Assembly: GCA_958450325.1 (NCBI GenBank)
Contig: OY288256.1
Location: forward strand, 51,974,953 to 52,038,952
Direction of reading: 5' to 3'
Length of the DNA: 64,000 nucleotides
From: Agrostemma githago
Taxonomy: Eukaryota > Streptophyta > Magnoliopsida > Caryophyllales > Caryophyllaceae
A program made the translations under genes and the position numbers. Below are positions 8,749 through 20,014 of this stretch, one piece after another (the stretch's first letter is position 1; every line of letters starts with the position of its first letter). Under the pieces are notes generated by a model. It saw nothing but the letters and a program-made list of their open reading frames with translations. It was not told the DNA's origin and did no database searches.

Positions 8749-11087
8749 ATGTCTCGTGCTCGTGTTCTTATATTCGGCCCGTCGTCTGAGAGGACGAAGG
8801 GTAGAGCTGACCTAGCCTCCTCTTCCGGGGTTAGGCCCGGTGGGGAGGACCACTTTGAGGGGGAAGAGGATGCCAACTCCCCTGAACCCGCTCCCATCGA
8901 TGTCGTCAATTCTGACGACGAGGCCTTGGAGATAGACCCTTCCAGGATCGTCGGTCCTCTTATTCCCAGGGAGAGAGAGAGGACATACTATTTGGACAAA
9001 AGCAAGTACCAGATCCCTTTGAAAACTTACCCAGAAGCTAAGAATCGAGACTTAATTTTAGAGAAAGATGCTGCTGGGGACATTGAGAGGTTTTATGACT
9101 TTGGGGAGGGGTACACAATTATAGTCCCAGGGGAGAAAGATACAGTATGCTGCCCCCCTGACGGCTGTGTAGCTGTCTATCATAAAAGCTTAGAATTCGG
9201 CCTGCGATTCCCTCTGCACCCTTTTCTGGAGGAGACCTTTAGGAGGATGAATCTGGCCATAGCCCAATTGACCGCTTCGGCAATTAGGTCGTTAATAGCC
9301 TACACCTGGACCTGCGTCTTTCATGGTGAGGAACCTTCCATCGACGCCCTGCGTTTCATGGTTGGGCTGCAGATGGTGTCTTCGTCAGGGGGAGATGGTT
9401 CCCCTGGATACTGGTCCCTTCTAAGGCAAAAGAAATACGCTCCAGTTTGGCAGCCCTTAAGCAGCCTGAAGGACTGGAAGAACAATTTTTTGTACGTACA
9501 CAGTGCTTCAGGGTGGCGGATTCCTAGGCACTTTAGGAATCACGTTCACACCCGCATGGAAACTCGTGAGGAGTACCATCCAGGCGTCGGGGGGAAAGCC
9601 TTGGAGGTAAAACTGAGCATGAAGGAAGAGAAACTAGTCGAGAAGTTTGAGGTTATTGTTGACAAGCCTGGCGCTGGTGACCCTGCCTTCTGGCTCCCTC
9701 ACGCGGAGCTCATAGCCACAGATGAATATCTGGCCCCAATGGGCCTTATCCCTAGCCTTGGAGAAGGTAGTTTAGGGGTTTCCACCGACATGATTTTTCT
9801 GAGACTTCTATCTCTCTTTCTTGACTGATTACTCTTTCACCCTGCAGGTTCCACTTCTCGCCTTTGGTCAAGAAAGCAGATAAGAAGGCTTGGTTTGACC
9901 GAAGAATTTGTTATTGTTTCGGAGCGTCCCTTTCTTCCTTCTAATTTTAAGAAAGGGGAGAAGAGTCTGATGAAGTTCGTGAAGGGTCTCACTGCTAACC
10001 GAAGACTCCCCCTTCCTCCGCGGTTGCAGCCAGCAAAGCCGGCGGCCCCTCCCTCTGGTGTCCAGGGTGGGGAGGTGGAGGTTACCTCAGAGGCCATCCC
10101 CTCCCCTTCCTGTAAGCAGGGTGATTCTCCTGCTGGGACCTATATCTCCCAGGGTTCACGTCCTGCGGATTCCGAAGTGACTGGGGAGAGTGTTCCCTTG
10201 GAGTGCAGGAGGAAAAGAAACAGAGAACCTTCAGGGGATGCGTAGGTGGTTGACCTGGAGGCTGACGTTGAGACCCCTGAGGCCAAGCGCCATGCCCGTG
10301 ACATTCCAGGCACCCTCTTTTCGGAGGAGAATACGGAATTTCATTATACTGCAGGCGATAACATTGACGTGTCGGGCATGCTTTCAGACTCCGGTGCCGT
10401 TCTGGCAGATCGTCTCACCAAGTCTGTAACTTCTACTTCCAACCAGGTGATCCATACATTCAGCGCACCTCCAAGGTGCTGCAGGCCTCTGCTGAGCTAG
10501 CGGCTCTCAGCCGCCTGAGCGATGAAGAGCTGACTCTCACTCCTGGGGCCCCCCCTCCTGACCGTCTGGCCATGGTTGAAAGGGATGTCATCCTGATCAA
10601 CAATTTGAAGGATAAAATGATGAAGCAGGAGAGCGAGCTGGAGGAGGCGAAGGACCAGGCAACCCGGTGGAAGTTTCAGGGGGAGAAGGCTGTAAGGGAG
10701 GCGTCCAAGTTAGAGGCAGAACTAAAGGAGAGCAGTCTGGCGATGGAGCAAGCTAGAAAATCCCTGGCTGAGATGGAGCATGTTAAGAGGAAGGCGGCTG
10801 ACTTGGAGGAGCGCCTGTATAAAGCTGACTCAGACCTCAAGCAGGCCCAGGGTGAATGGCAAAAGGAGAAAGATGCTATCTTGGAGGAGACTGAAACTGC
10901 GGTGGACCTGAGCTTTCAGACTGGAGCCAATTCCTCCCTGGAGCTTGTTATGGAGGTAATTAAGGAGATGTTCCCTGACTTTGACGAGGATACTATCCGA
11001 AACCTCTACTCCGCCAAAAATGAAGCTCGGGCAGCCAGACCGCCTGAGGAGGCTGCTGGTCCCAGCCAGGATGCTCCCCACACTTAG
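8749..11087 (+). pseudogene. Antisense 'putative gypsy-type transposon' protein with coiled-coil C-terminus
   Basis: Exon 1 (8749-9766) encodes about 339 residues resembling the plant 'putative gypsy type transposon' domain (PF04195-like): LRFPLHPFLEETFRRMNLAI, then TWTCVFHGEEPS and WKNNFLYV. An 81-bp GT-AG intron (9767-9847) restores the frame, giving SLGEG/STSRLW. Exon 2 continues with a Pro/Ser-rich linker and a long heptad-rich coiled coil (about 10570-10880), ending PSQDAPHT. Two breaks are visible. One is an in-frame TAG at 10243. The other is a one-base shift near 10448, where the NQ and DPYIQRTSKV parts no longer line up. Such proteins are known extra ORFs of Tat elements; their role is unknown. 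An intron on this strand indicates it evolved as an independent mRNA. Confidence 0.7.
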
Positions 11088-11274
11088 GCTTTTTAATGAG
11101 AATTCTAACTTTTGCTCCGAGCCTTGATATGGCCGGCTGCCCTGTAATATTTTGGTTTTGTTGCTCTTTGGATTTTTGCTTTGGTGCTTTTCTGTTTAAA
11201 CAATTTTATTTCTGCATGAATCTGCTATGGATATCTCTTCTTAATTTCTGTATACTTTTTCCTTTCTCAAGACA

Positions 11275-11800
11275 TGGCCTGCCCCCTGTCTACTTGGAGG
11301 CAGGGAGAGGGGTCTGCTTTTTTTTATACAAGGTTGGGGGGATCGCCCCCAGTCCTTGTTCATTTAAGGCGTGCGAAGCTTGGCCTGACCCCGGCTTCTG
11401 GCCGAAGTCCAGGGGGCCTGCCCCCTGCCTGCCCAGGGGCAGGGAGGGGGGCCTGCATTTTTTATACAAGGTTGGGGGGATTGCCCCCAGTCCTTGTTCA
11501 TTTTTGGCGTGCGAAGCCTGGCCTGACCCTGGCTTCTGGCCGAAGTCCAGGGGGCCTGCCCCCTGCCTGCCCAGAGGCAGGGAGGGGGGTCTGCGTTTTT
11601 TATACAAGGTTGGGGGGGGGGGGATTGCCCCCAGTCCTTGTTCATTTTTGGCGTGCGAAGCCTGGCCTGACCCTGGCTTCTGGTCGAAGTCCAGGGGGCC
11701 TGCCCCCTGCCTGCCCAGAGGCAGGGAGGGGGTCCGCGTTTTTTATACAAGGTTGGGGGGATTGCCCCCAGTCCTTGTTCGCTCGGCGCGTGGGGGGATT
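11275..11800. repeat. Tandem repeat of about 138-144 bp (four units) in the Tat 3' untranslated region
   Basis: The marker gtccaggggg recurs at 11407, 11545 and 11689, giving periods of 138 and 144 bp, with a diverged first unit starting near 11275. Each unit carries cctgccccctgcctgccc, tatacaaggttgggggg and gcccccagtccttgttc. Open frames through it on both strands repeat the same protein words and are not genes. Tandem repeats 3' of integrase are known in Tat-type elements. Confidence 0.85.
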
Positions 11801-12057
11801 GCCCAGAGGTAGGCAGAGGGACTTAGAATTTTGTTGGGGGGTCTATTTTCTTTGGTTCTGGCAACAGGGGGGCCTCCCCCTATTGCCCCCTGCTCGTTTG
11901 TGTGTGAAAATGCAAGTTTGAACAGACAACGAGTATGGATTCGGAGTTCCTTTCATTTCTTTGCAAAAAGGCTAACATAAGCGTGGTTGGAGCCGTCGAC
12001 ATTCTATTCTGACCGTTCTCCGCCAGTTTCTTGGAATCAAAATTTTCTTAAGACTTG

Positions 12058-13140
12058 CTAGACATAGTATTTTTTTAAAGTGTCGGTATTTCAGTGCGCG
12101 CCCAATTCTTGGCCTTCGAGGTTGGCGATTCTGTATGTGCCTGGCCCCAAAATCCGGGTCACCTGATATGGGCCCTCCCAGTTGGCACTCAGCTTGCCAT
12201 GCTCTCTTGACCTTCCTACAACCTGCGTTTTCCTTAGAACCAGGTCGCCTATCTGGAAGCTTCTCTCATGTACCTTCTTGTTGTACGCTTTCCTCATCCG
12301 CTGCTGGTAGGCGGCGATGTTAACGCTAGCCTCCTCTCTTACTTCGCTGACCAGGTCTAGGGCCTCGGTCATCACCACTTCATTTTCCGCTCTGTCATAC
12401 TGCAGGGATCGCAGGGTGGGAATTCTTACTTCGATGGGTAGCAGGGCCTCCGCCCCGTAGACCAGGCCAAAGGGGGTCTGACCCGTGGACTCTTTTCGAG
12501 TTGTCCTGATTGACCAGAGTATACTTGGCAGCTCGTCCGCCCACCTGCCTTTTAGGTCGTCTACCATCTTTTTGAGACCGTTCAGGATCTGTTTGTTGGC
12601 AGCCTCCGCATGTCCGTTGGTTTGAGGGTGGCAGACGGTAGAGTAGGCAACTGCGACGCCGTGACCTTCCAACCAGACCCTTAGAGGGTCATTATCGAAT
12701 TGCCTTCCATGATCAAACACCAACATTTTTGGCAGGCCGAATCTGGTGATGATATTCCTCCATATCACCTTACTGACTGCAGGCTCAGTAATGTTTGGCA
12801 CTGTCTCGGCCTCCACCCACTTGGTGAAGTAGTCGATTGCTACAATAAAAAAATTTCTGCCCCCGGTTGCCACTGCAAAGGGATCCAGTATGTCCATCCC
12901 CCACTGGGCGAAGGGGATGGGGGATAGGATTGGCCTGAGTTCTTGGGCCGGGGCATGGATGGATGGGGCAAAGAGCTGGCATTTTCTGCACTTCCGAGTC
13001 AAGTCCTTTGCGTCGGCCAGCAGGGTTGGCCAGTAGTATCCTGCCCTCAGGGCCTTGTGGGCCAACGACTTCCCTCCTATATGATGACCACATATCCCTG
13101 AATGGATGTCATCCAGGACCTCTGCAGCCTGTCCTGCCCC
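12058..13140 (-). pseudogene. Integrase of the Tat-type element
   Basis: The minus strand encodes a zinc-binding HHCC region (HSGICGHHIGGKSL then RKCRKCQLF) and the catalytic core: Asp in WGMDIL, Asp in VFDHGRQF, Glu in HAEAANKQI. A C-terminal region with RSFQIGDLVLRK and GPYQV follows. The DHGRQF motif differs from the more usual DNGTQF. A TGA at about 12088 replaces the tryptophan expected in the tail; the same frame then continues to LKKYYV and a TAG at 12058. Integrase inserts the cDNA into host DNA and follows RNase H in the pol order. Confidence 0.85.
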
Positions 13141-13429
13141 CAGACACTAGAGCAGGGGTGATGAGAATGATTTCTTATATAAATCCTCTCCTATTAGTAT
13201 GAACCACGCAACTCTTGCCGGCATCTTTCTCTTTTGTACAGGGTCAGATGGTAAAACTCCGCATTTTTTGAATCGGATGATTGGGGTCATCCAATCCTCA
13301 GGCCCTGCCTCCTCGACAGCGCTGACTGGCTGGCAGGGGGTAGTGGATTTTTCCTGGATGACGTCTACCCAAACTGATCTTCGTATGTCTTGCAGGCTGG
13401 AGCTAGCTAGTTTTGACAGGGCATATGCC

Positions 13430-14229
13430 CGGTTGTTCTAGGACCGCGGGATCTGCCTGACTTCATACGACTTTAGGCCTGACAACTCTCTCTTTACCTT
13501 CTCAAGGTACGCGGCCATTGCCTGATCCCTGGCTTCATATTCCCCATTAATTTGGTTGGCGATGAGTTGGGAGTCTGTTGCCAGGACAATCCGCTCTGCT
13601 CCTGCAGCTTTGGCTAAATTAACGCCTGCGAGTACTGCCTCGTACTCGGCTTCGTTGTTTGATGCTGGGAAAACAAATCTGAGTGCGTGCTCAAAGTCAG
13701 CCCCTTCTTGGCTGGTTAACACGACTCCAGCCCCTGCACCATTAGCCGTGGAAGACCCATCCGTGTACACCACCCATTCACCGGCAGGCGGGCTGTCCTC
13801 CTCAGAATGGGAGCATTATGCTAAGAAATCAGCCAGGGCCTGCGCTTTGATAGCTGTTCTAGACTGGTATATTATTCCTAGTCCACTCAGCTCGATGGCC
13901 CATTTTAGCAGCCTGCCTGATTTTTCGAACTTCTCCAAAACTTTTTCTAAAGGTTGGTCTGTCAGCACTACGACAGGGTGTGCGTCAAAGTATGACCTTA
14001 ATTTCCTGGCTGCTATGACAACCGCGTAGGCTGCTTTTTCGACCATTGGATAGTTCTTTTCCGCTGCCCCCAGGGCATGACTTACAAAGTATATAGGCTG
14101 TTGGGCGCCTGCTTCTTCCCTTAAGATAACTGCGCTTACCGTTGCATTAGTTACAGCAATGTAGAGGAAGAGTTTTTCCCCTGACACTGGCCTTGCCAGG
14201 GTGGGGAGTTTCTTCAAATGTTCCTTCAA
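13430..14229 (-). pseudogene. RNase H region of the Tat-type element
   Basis: The frame holds the RT connection region (FYIAVTNATVSAVILREE-like, then QPIYFVSHALGAAEKNYP) followed by RNase H motifs YTDGS, NNEAEYEA and ATDSQL, which supply the acidic active-site residues. A stop near 13818 splits the two parts and another near 13438 cuts RQIPRS from the downstream sequence. The plus-strand copy at 17507-19182 is open across the same region. Confidence 0.85.
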
Positions 14230-15248
14230 CTGTTCGAAGGCCTCTTTTTGCTCCTCCTTCCATTTAAACTACTTGTTGCCCTTCAACACTTTGAAGATTG
14301 AAGTCGACTTGTCTGCTGACCTGGCAATGAAGCGTGCCAGGGCAGCCATTCTACCTGTCAAACGTTGGATGTCCCTTATAGTTCTGGGTTCAGGAAGATC
14401 TAGGACAGCCTGAACCTTCTCAGGGTTGGCGTCTATCCCTCGGGAGCTGACTAGAAACCCAAGAATTTACCAGAGCGAACTCCGAACGTGCATTTCTTTG
14501 GATTAAGCTTCATCTTATAGGTGCGCAGGGATGAGAAAGTCTCTCGTAAATCTGGCAGGTGTTCATCGTCTCCCTTGCTTTTCACAATAGCATCGTCGAC
14601 ATAAGCTTCTAGGTTTCTGCCTTTTTTATTCTCGAAAACCTTGTCGACCAGGAGCTGGTATGTGGCCCCTGCGTTTTTAAGCCCAAACGGCATCATTTTG
14701 TACATGTAGGTGCCCGAACTGGTGATGAAGGCACATTTCATTCTGTCCGGCTGCCACAAGTATACCTGATGATACCCTGAAAAAGCATCCAGAAAACTCA
14801 GCATAGAGTACCCACTAGTGGCGTCTACTAGTTGGTCTATTCTTGGAAGGGGGTAACAGTCTTTTGGGCAGGCTTTGTTCAGGTTTGTGAAGTCCACGCA
14901 CATTCTCCATGCACCTGACGACTTTTTAACCATTACGACATTCGCCAACCATTCAGGGTAGTCGTAGACTTCTATGAAGTCGGCCTTCAAAAGTTTCTCT
15001 ATTTCTTCTTTGATTGCCACATCCTTCTCTGCGGACATATTTCGCCTTTTCTGCTTTACAGGGCGGGCGTCCGCGTTTACGTTCAGCCTGTGAACGATAT
15101 ATGCTGGATCGACCCCCGGCATCTCGTCTGCCGAGTAAGCGAATACATCCTTGTTATCCTTTAGTACTTTGATCCGTTCAGCATGGTAGGACTCTTCCAG
15201 GTCAGCCCCTATGAGGACCTGCCTTCCCGGCTCCAGGTCCACCAGCAT
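14230..15248 (-). pseudogene. Reverse transcriptase of the Tat-type element
   Basis: Recognised RT blocks include FIEVYDYPEWLANVVMVKK, WRMCVDFTNLNKACPKD, FLDAFSGYHQ, FGLKNAGATYQ and the catalytic YVDD (about 14592-14603). A frame break near 14455 interrupts the sequence after GKFLGF. Amino-acid comparison with the inverted copy at 17507 shows only a few differences, so the two are very close relatives. Confidence 0.9.
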
Positions 15249-15956
15249 GCTCTCCCCCCTGGTTCCAGGTGGTCGGATACCTGATGACCGACTGGGATCT
15301 CACCTTCCCTCCTGGGGGAACTGTCAGCTTTTCTTTTTCCTTTCCTTTCACTTTCATGGGTTTGCAGGGCCACGGAGTAGCATTGTCTGGCCGACTCCTG
15401 GTCCCCGTGCACTTTCCCTTCCATGCCAAAATCCGTCACATAGGCTACGGTGAGTGCCCTGATTGATACGGCTGCTTCAATCTCATCCAGGGTGGCCCTG
15501 CCTATCAGGGCATTGTACGCAGACCTTGCGTCTACCACAACAAAAGATGCCCTGATATTCCTGGCAGAGGTCCCCTCCCCGAATGTCACAAGGCAGGTCG
15601 ATAATTCCCATTGGCATTATGCCTGCCCCGCTGAACCCATTCAATGATCCAGGGGCAGGTCTCAGGTGCCTTTTTTCCAGGCCCATTTTCTCGAAGGCAT
15701 CCTTGTATAGCAGGTTCGTGTACGCGCCGGTATCCACCATGCACCTTCGCACGATGTGGTTACTGATCTCCAGGGACAGTACCAAGGGGTCGCTATGAGG
15801 ATACACCACTCGCCCTGCGTCCTCAGGGGTGATGCTCAGCGTCATGCCCCTCGGGCTTCTTGCCCTTTCATCGTAACAGATTTGGTTCTTTAACTCACGA
15901 ATCTGCCTCTTCTGGCCTCTTCTGCTGACTTGGCCCTCTGCATCCCCTGATATCAC
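15209..15956 (-). pseudogene. Aspartic protease region of the Tat-type element
   Basis: The frame contains RRCMVDTGAYTNLLYKDAFE with the protease DTG triad (about 15728-15736), then GFSGAGIMPMG. A frameshift near 15570 moves the reading to SFVVVDARSAYNALIGRATL, a conserved downstream protease block. Retrotransposon proteases cut Gag-Pol in the particle. The broken frame suggests this copy makes no complete polyprotein. Confidence 0.8.
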
Positions 15957-16029
15957 ATGGATTATCAGGCGGTTCTGCGCCGACCTTTCAAGTTTTTCCA
16001 GTGTTTCCTTCTGAGTTTTACTCCTTGCT

Positions 16030-17506
16030 GCGTAGTTGGCCAGCCAGCCATTCCTGATTAGCTTCTCGATTTCATCCTTCAGGTGGCGGCACTCCTCGGT
16101 GGTGTGGCCTACGCAATCATGGAATGTACAGAACTTCTTGGGGTCCCCTTTCGGGCTGCGTGGTTTATTCGGACGGTTCCACTTGGCAGTCTCTTTCTCT
16201 AGTTTGAAAATTTCTGCCCTGGACTTGTTGAGGGCTGTATAGCTGTCGAATCTTGGTTGGTATACTGTGCGTTCTTTTTTGGGGGTATCTCCTTCCTCGA
16301 CTCTCTGTTTCCCTGCCTCATTCCTACCGCGTCCACCCTGCGGTCTCCCCCTGCTGCCTGGTAGGGCCTGCGGGGGTATCCGGCAGGCTGTGGAACTCTT
16401 CCTGCAGCATAAACCCTTCTGCGATTTTTCTGGCCTTGGCCAGAGTCTCTGGCTGGGCCTTGATCATCTGGTTTTGCATCTCTCCGGGGAGCAAAGAGTT
16501 AGTTAGTGCGTACGTCCCTGTCGCATCGTCTATCTTTTTGACTTGTTGGAAGGACAAGTCAAACCTCTTCAGGTACTCCCTGACAGTCTCACCCTTCCTC
16601 TGCCTGAGGGTCATTTGGTCGAACCGAGTAAGACGACATCTCTTGTTTCCAGCATATTGATCTAGGAAGGCCTCTGCCAATTCGATGAAGAAACTGATGG
16701 ATCCCTGCGGCAAGTCCCTAAACCAACCCTGGGTCAGACCCACCAGGGTGGTTGGAAAGATCTTGCACCAGACTGCGTCGTCGGCATCGTACATGCTCAT
16801 ATGGCTTTCGTACGCAGCTAAGTGGTCTTCCGGGTCAGTCGTGCCGTCGAATTTGACAGAGGGCATCTTAATTTTGAGGATTGGGTACCCTTGCACCTCT
16901 GGGTGAAGAGGGGTTTTCGTAGGCCTTCCTGCCATCTTCGACCTGCTCCCCGTGGAATGGTAACCGTATTCCCTCCCTCTGTCGGGGGTCGGTTTCCGAC
17001 TACCAGGGGAATGGTGTCAGGGCGGTTGCCTGCTGATCGCCTCGTCGTCCCATCTATCAGGGGAGCGGTGTCGTGGGCGCTTCTTCTGAGCTGGCTCGAG
17101 ATTGTCCCCCTGACGATGCTTCGACCCAATGGGCTGTCCCTGGTTGAGCCTTGACTGGAGGCTTCTAGACAGGCCTAGTGCTACCTGCGAGTCCGCCACC
17201 GGCGTCAGCCTGGAGAAGACGTCGCCCAGTCTCTCTCCTAGGCGTTTGGACGCAGGCTCCCTATGCCTCATCCGGTCCTGAAGGTCTTGGGATAAACCTC
17301 TTTTTTCACGAGCAGCGGTGGACTCTGTTGTGTGTATGGAGAACGCTTGGTTGACAGGCGGTTCCTGATTGCCTGCTGTAATGCGCCTCTGCGCCTGAGC
17401 GTACACTTGTGCTGTTTTCTTCGCCTTCCGTTGGATTTTTCTGGCGGCGGTTCGCTTTGAGCCCCCAGCTCCTTCCCCACTTTCGAAGTGGAGTTGCCTG
17501 GGGGTC
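16030..17506 (-). pseudogene. Gag of the Tat-type element
   Basis: The retrotransposon Gag domain reads KMPSVKFDGTTDPEDHLAAY, KIFPTTLVGLTQGWFRDLP and ETVREYLKRFD (16324-16935). A C-terminal zinc knuckle, CTFHDCVGHTTEEC, has the CX2HX4HX4C spacing that I associate with Tat Gag. The upstream part (17017-17500) is Arg/Gln-rich, as in other Tat Gags, and frame changes separate the pieces. The start codon and leader are lost: at 17506 the sequence changes abruptly into inverted RT. Confidence 0.85.
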
Positions 17507-19182
17507 GTGGCAATCAAAGAAGAAATAGAGAAACTTTTGAAGGCCGACTTCATAGAAGTCTGCGACTACCCTGAATGGTTGGCGAATGTCGTAATGGTTA
17601 AAAAGTCGTCAGGTGCATGGAGAATGTGCGTGGACTTCACAAACCTGAACAAAGCCTGCCCAAAAGACTGCTACCCCCTTCCAAGAATAGACCAGCTAGT
17701 AGACGCCACTAGTGGGTACTCTATGCTGAGTTTTCTGGATGCTTTATCAGGGTATCATCAGGTATACTTGTGGCAGCCGGACAGAGTGAAATGTGCCTTC
17801 ATCACCAGTTCGGGCACCTACATGTACAAAATGATGCCGTTTGGGCTTAAAAACGCAGGGGCCACATACCAGCGCTTGGTCGACAAGGTTTTCGAGAATA
17901 AAAAAGGTAGAAACCTAGAAGCTTATGTCGACGACGCTATTGTGAAAAGCAAGGGAGACGATGAACACCTGTCAGATTTACGAGAGACTTTCTCATCCCT
18001 GCGCACCTACAAGATGAAGCTTAATCCAAAGAAATGCACGTTCGGAGTTCGCTCTGGTAAATTCTTGGGGTTTCTATTCAGCTCCCGAGGGATAGACGCC
18101 AACCCTGAGAAGGTTCAGGCTGTCCTAGATCTTCCTGAACCCAGAACTATAAGGGACATCCAACGTTTGACAGGTAGAATGACTGCCCTGGCACGCTTCA
18201 TTGTCAGGTCAGCAGACAAGTCGACTCCATTCTTCAAAGTGTTGAAGGGCAACAAGCAGTTTAAATGGGAGGAGGAGCAAAAAGAGGCCTTCGAACAGTT
18301 GAAGGAACATTTGAAGAAACTCCCCACCCTGGCGAGGCCTGTGTCAGGGGAAAAACTCTTCCTCTACATTGCTGTAACTAATGCAACGGTAAGCGCAGTT
18401 ATCTTAAGGGAAGAAGCAGGCGCCCAACAGCCTATATACTTTGTAAGTCATGCCCTGGGGGCAGCGGAAAAGAACTATCCAATGGTCGAAAAAGCAGCCT
18501 ACGCGGTTGTCATAGCAGCCAGGAAATTAAGGCCATACTTTGATGCACACCCTGTCGTAGTGCTGACAGACCAACCTTTAGAAAAAGTGCTGGAGAATTT
18601 CGAAAAATCAGGCAGGCTGCTAAAATGGGCCATCGAGCTGAGTGGACTAGGAATAACATACCAGTCTAGAACAGCTATCAAAGCGCAGGCCCTGGCTGAT
18701 TTCTTAGCAGAATGCTCCCATTCTGAGGAGGACAGCCCGCATGCCGGTGAATGGGTGGTGTACACCGATGGGTCTTCTACGGCTAATGGTGTAGGGGCCG
18801 GAGTCGTGTTAACCAGGCCGGAAGGGGCTGACTTTGAGCACGCACTCAGATTTGTTTTCCCAGCATCAAACAACGAAGCCGAGTACGAGGCAGTACTCGC
18901 AGGCGTTAATTTAGCCAAAGCTGCAGGAGCAGAGCGGATTGTCCTGGCAACAGACTCCCAACTCATCGCCAACCAAATTAATGGGGAATATGAAGCCAGG
19001 GATCAGGCAATGGCCGCGTACCTGGAGAAGGTGAAGAGAGAGTTGTCAGGCCTAAAGTCGTATGAAGTCAGGCAGATCCCCCGGTCCCAGAACAACCGGG
19101 CAGATGCCCTGTCAAAACTAGCCAGCTCCGGCCTGCAAGACATACGAAGGTCAGTTTGGGTAGACGTCATCCAGGAAAAATC
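17507..19182 (+). pseudogene. Inverted second copy of RT-RNase H (Tat type)
   Basis: An uninterrupted plus-strand frame carries RT blocks (FIEVCDYPEWLANVV, YVDD at 17924-17935), the connection domain (FYIAVTNATV-like) and RNase H (YTDGSSTANG, NNEAEYEA, ATDSQL). It starts inside RT at VAIKEEIEK and ends after the RNase H domain at VDVIQEKS, so it is a fragment. It runs opposite to the main gag-pol block and matches it closely, but lacks that block's stops and frameshifts. The frame continues into LTR sequence and stops at 19279, so the last 30 or so residues are fortuitous. The right junction shares the 8 bases aaaatcca with the LTR. Confidence 0.9.
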
Positions 19183-19572
19183 CAACCCCTTTCAAGTGGG
19201 AATGGGAGAGTATATATACCTTCCCACAAGAGAGAGGAAGAGAAGTGAAGAGAGGAAGAATGGGTGGATAGGGAGGTGACAAGTGGCTTCACCTCGTCCA
19301 CCCATTTTCCCTTACCTTAGGCAAAATGACGAAAGGATCCTCGGCTTTCCCTGCTCGTGCTGGGGGTCGGGACACCCTGAGGACCAGCAGGCAGGGGGGC
19401 TTGATGGCCCTGCTCGGTAGGCGGTACGGCCCTGCTGAGCAGGCGTGAGCCTTGGAGTGTTTTAGTGACCTTCGTAGGGTAGTTATGCTGGGCAACCTCT
19501 GCCCTGCCCTTGGGGCGAATCCCCCCGGGGGTTTACGGGCGGACGACCCGGAGTCTTTGTCAACCCCCATCA
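19177..19572 (-). repeat. Truncated LTR (U3 part) of the Tat-type element
   Basis: About 396 bp match 6859-7254 in the same orientation with few differences, including the CA end and the tatatata box (19211-19218). The part equivalent to 6585-6858 is absent. On the minus strand the break lies about 30 bp downstream of the TATA box, near where transcription, and hence the U3/R boundary, is expected. Confidence 0.85.
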
Positions 19573-20014
19573 ATATTAATAATTATATTTTAAATATATA
19601 AAAATTTATATAACACTGACTATATAAAATCTATAAAATTTAACATGAAAGAAAAATTAAATAAATTTAATTAAAAACAACCCTTTTTGACGATATAAAA
19701 CGCTGAGTTACATTAATAAAATTTTTAATTTTTTTTTAATATTTTAAATTAGTGTTTTTCACTAAAGTATTTCAGTAATAATATTTTTTTTAAAAAAAAA
19801 TTGGAACAAATTTTTTCGGAAAATCAAACAAAGTTTGATTCCAAGGTTATGAATCTCATACCCACCTCCTCCCTTGGGTATGAAAAACCATACCATGATG
19901 GTTTGAGATATGGGTATCGAAATGAAAAAATTGTCAAACAAACCCAAGGTATGGGTTTGCTTCATTCTAAACTCATACCTCATACCTAAATTGAGCGAAC
20001 CAAACGGCCCCTTA

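Larger units (their letters stand above)
6585..19572 (-). mobile_element. Rearranged Tat-type Ty3/gypsy retrotransposon with antisense extra ORFs
   Basis: Two LTR copies in the same orientation, with TG/CA ends, bound a 12,988-bp unit flanked by ATATT at 6580-6584 and 19573-19577. Reading the minus strand from right to left gives a partial 5' LTR, inverted RNase H-RT, gag, protease, RT, RNase H, integrase, a tandem-repeat spacer, reading frames antisense to gag-pol, and the complete 3' LTR. The gag with its CX2HX4HX4C knuckle, and extra antisense frames 3' of integrase, are known in the Tat lineage. Primer site and leader are missing, replaced by the inverted segment. All reading frames carry breaks, so it is not autonomous. 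The intact duplication argues that the composite entered as one unit. Confidence 0.85.
6427..20011. mobile_element. Tourist-like MITE split by a Tat retrotransposon
   Basis: The left part (6427-6584) starts ggggccgtttgcttcg and the right part (19578-20011) ends gaaccaaacggcccc. TTA flanks both ends (6424-6426 and 20012-20014). Without the 13-kb insertion the MITE would be 592 bp. A complete relative of 576 bp lies at 51073-51648 in the opposite orientation, with the same TIR and similar internal 'gtatgag' blocks. Confidence 0.8.

Noticed and set aside
11290..11921. Overlapping frames of 105-238 codons on both strands
   Set aside because: They run through the 138-144-bp tandem repeat and repeat the same words; no family resemblance.
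17507..19279. An intact independent retrotransposon polyprotein
   Set aside because: The 590-codon frame lacks gag, protease, the RT start and integrase, and ends in LTR sequence; it is an inverted fragment.
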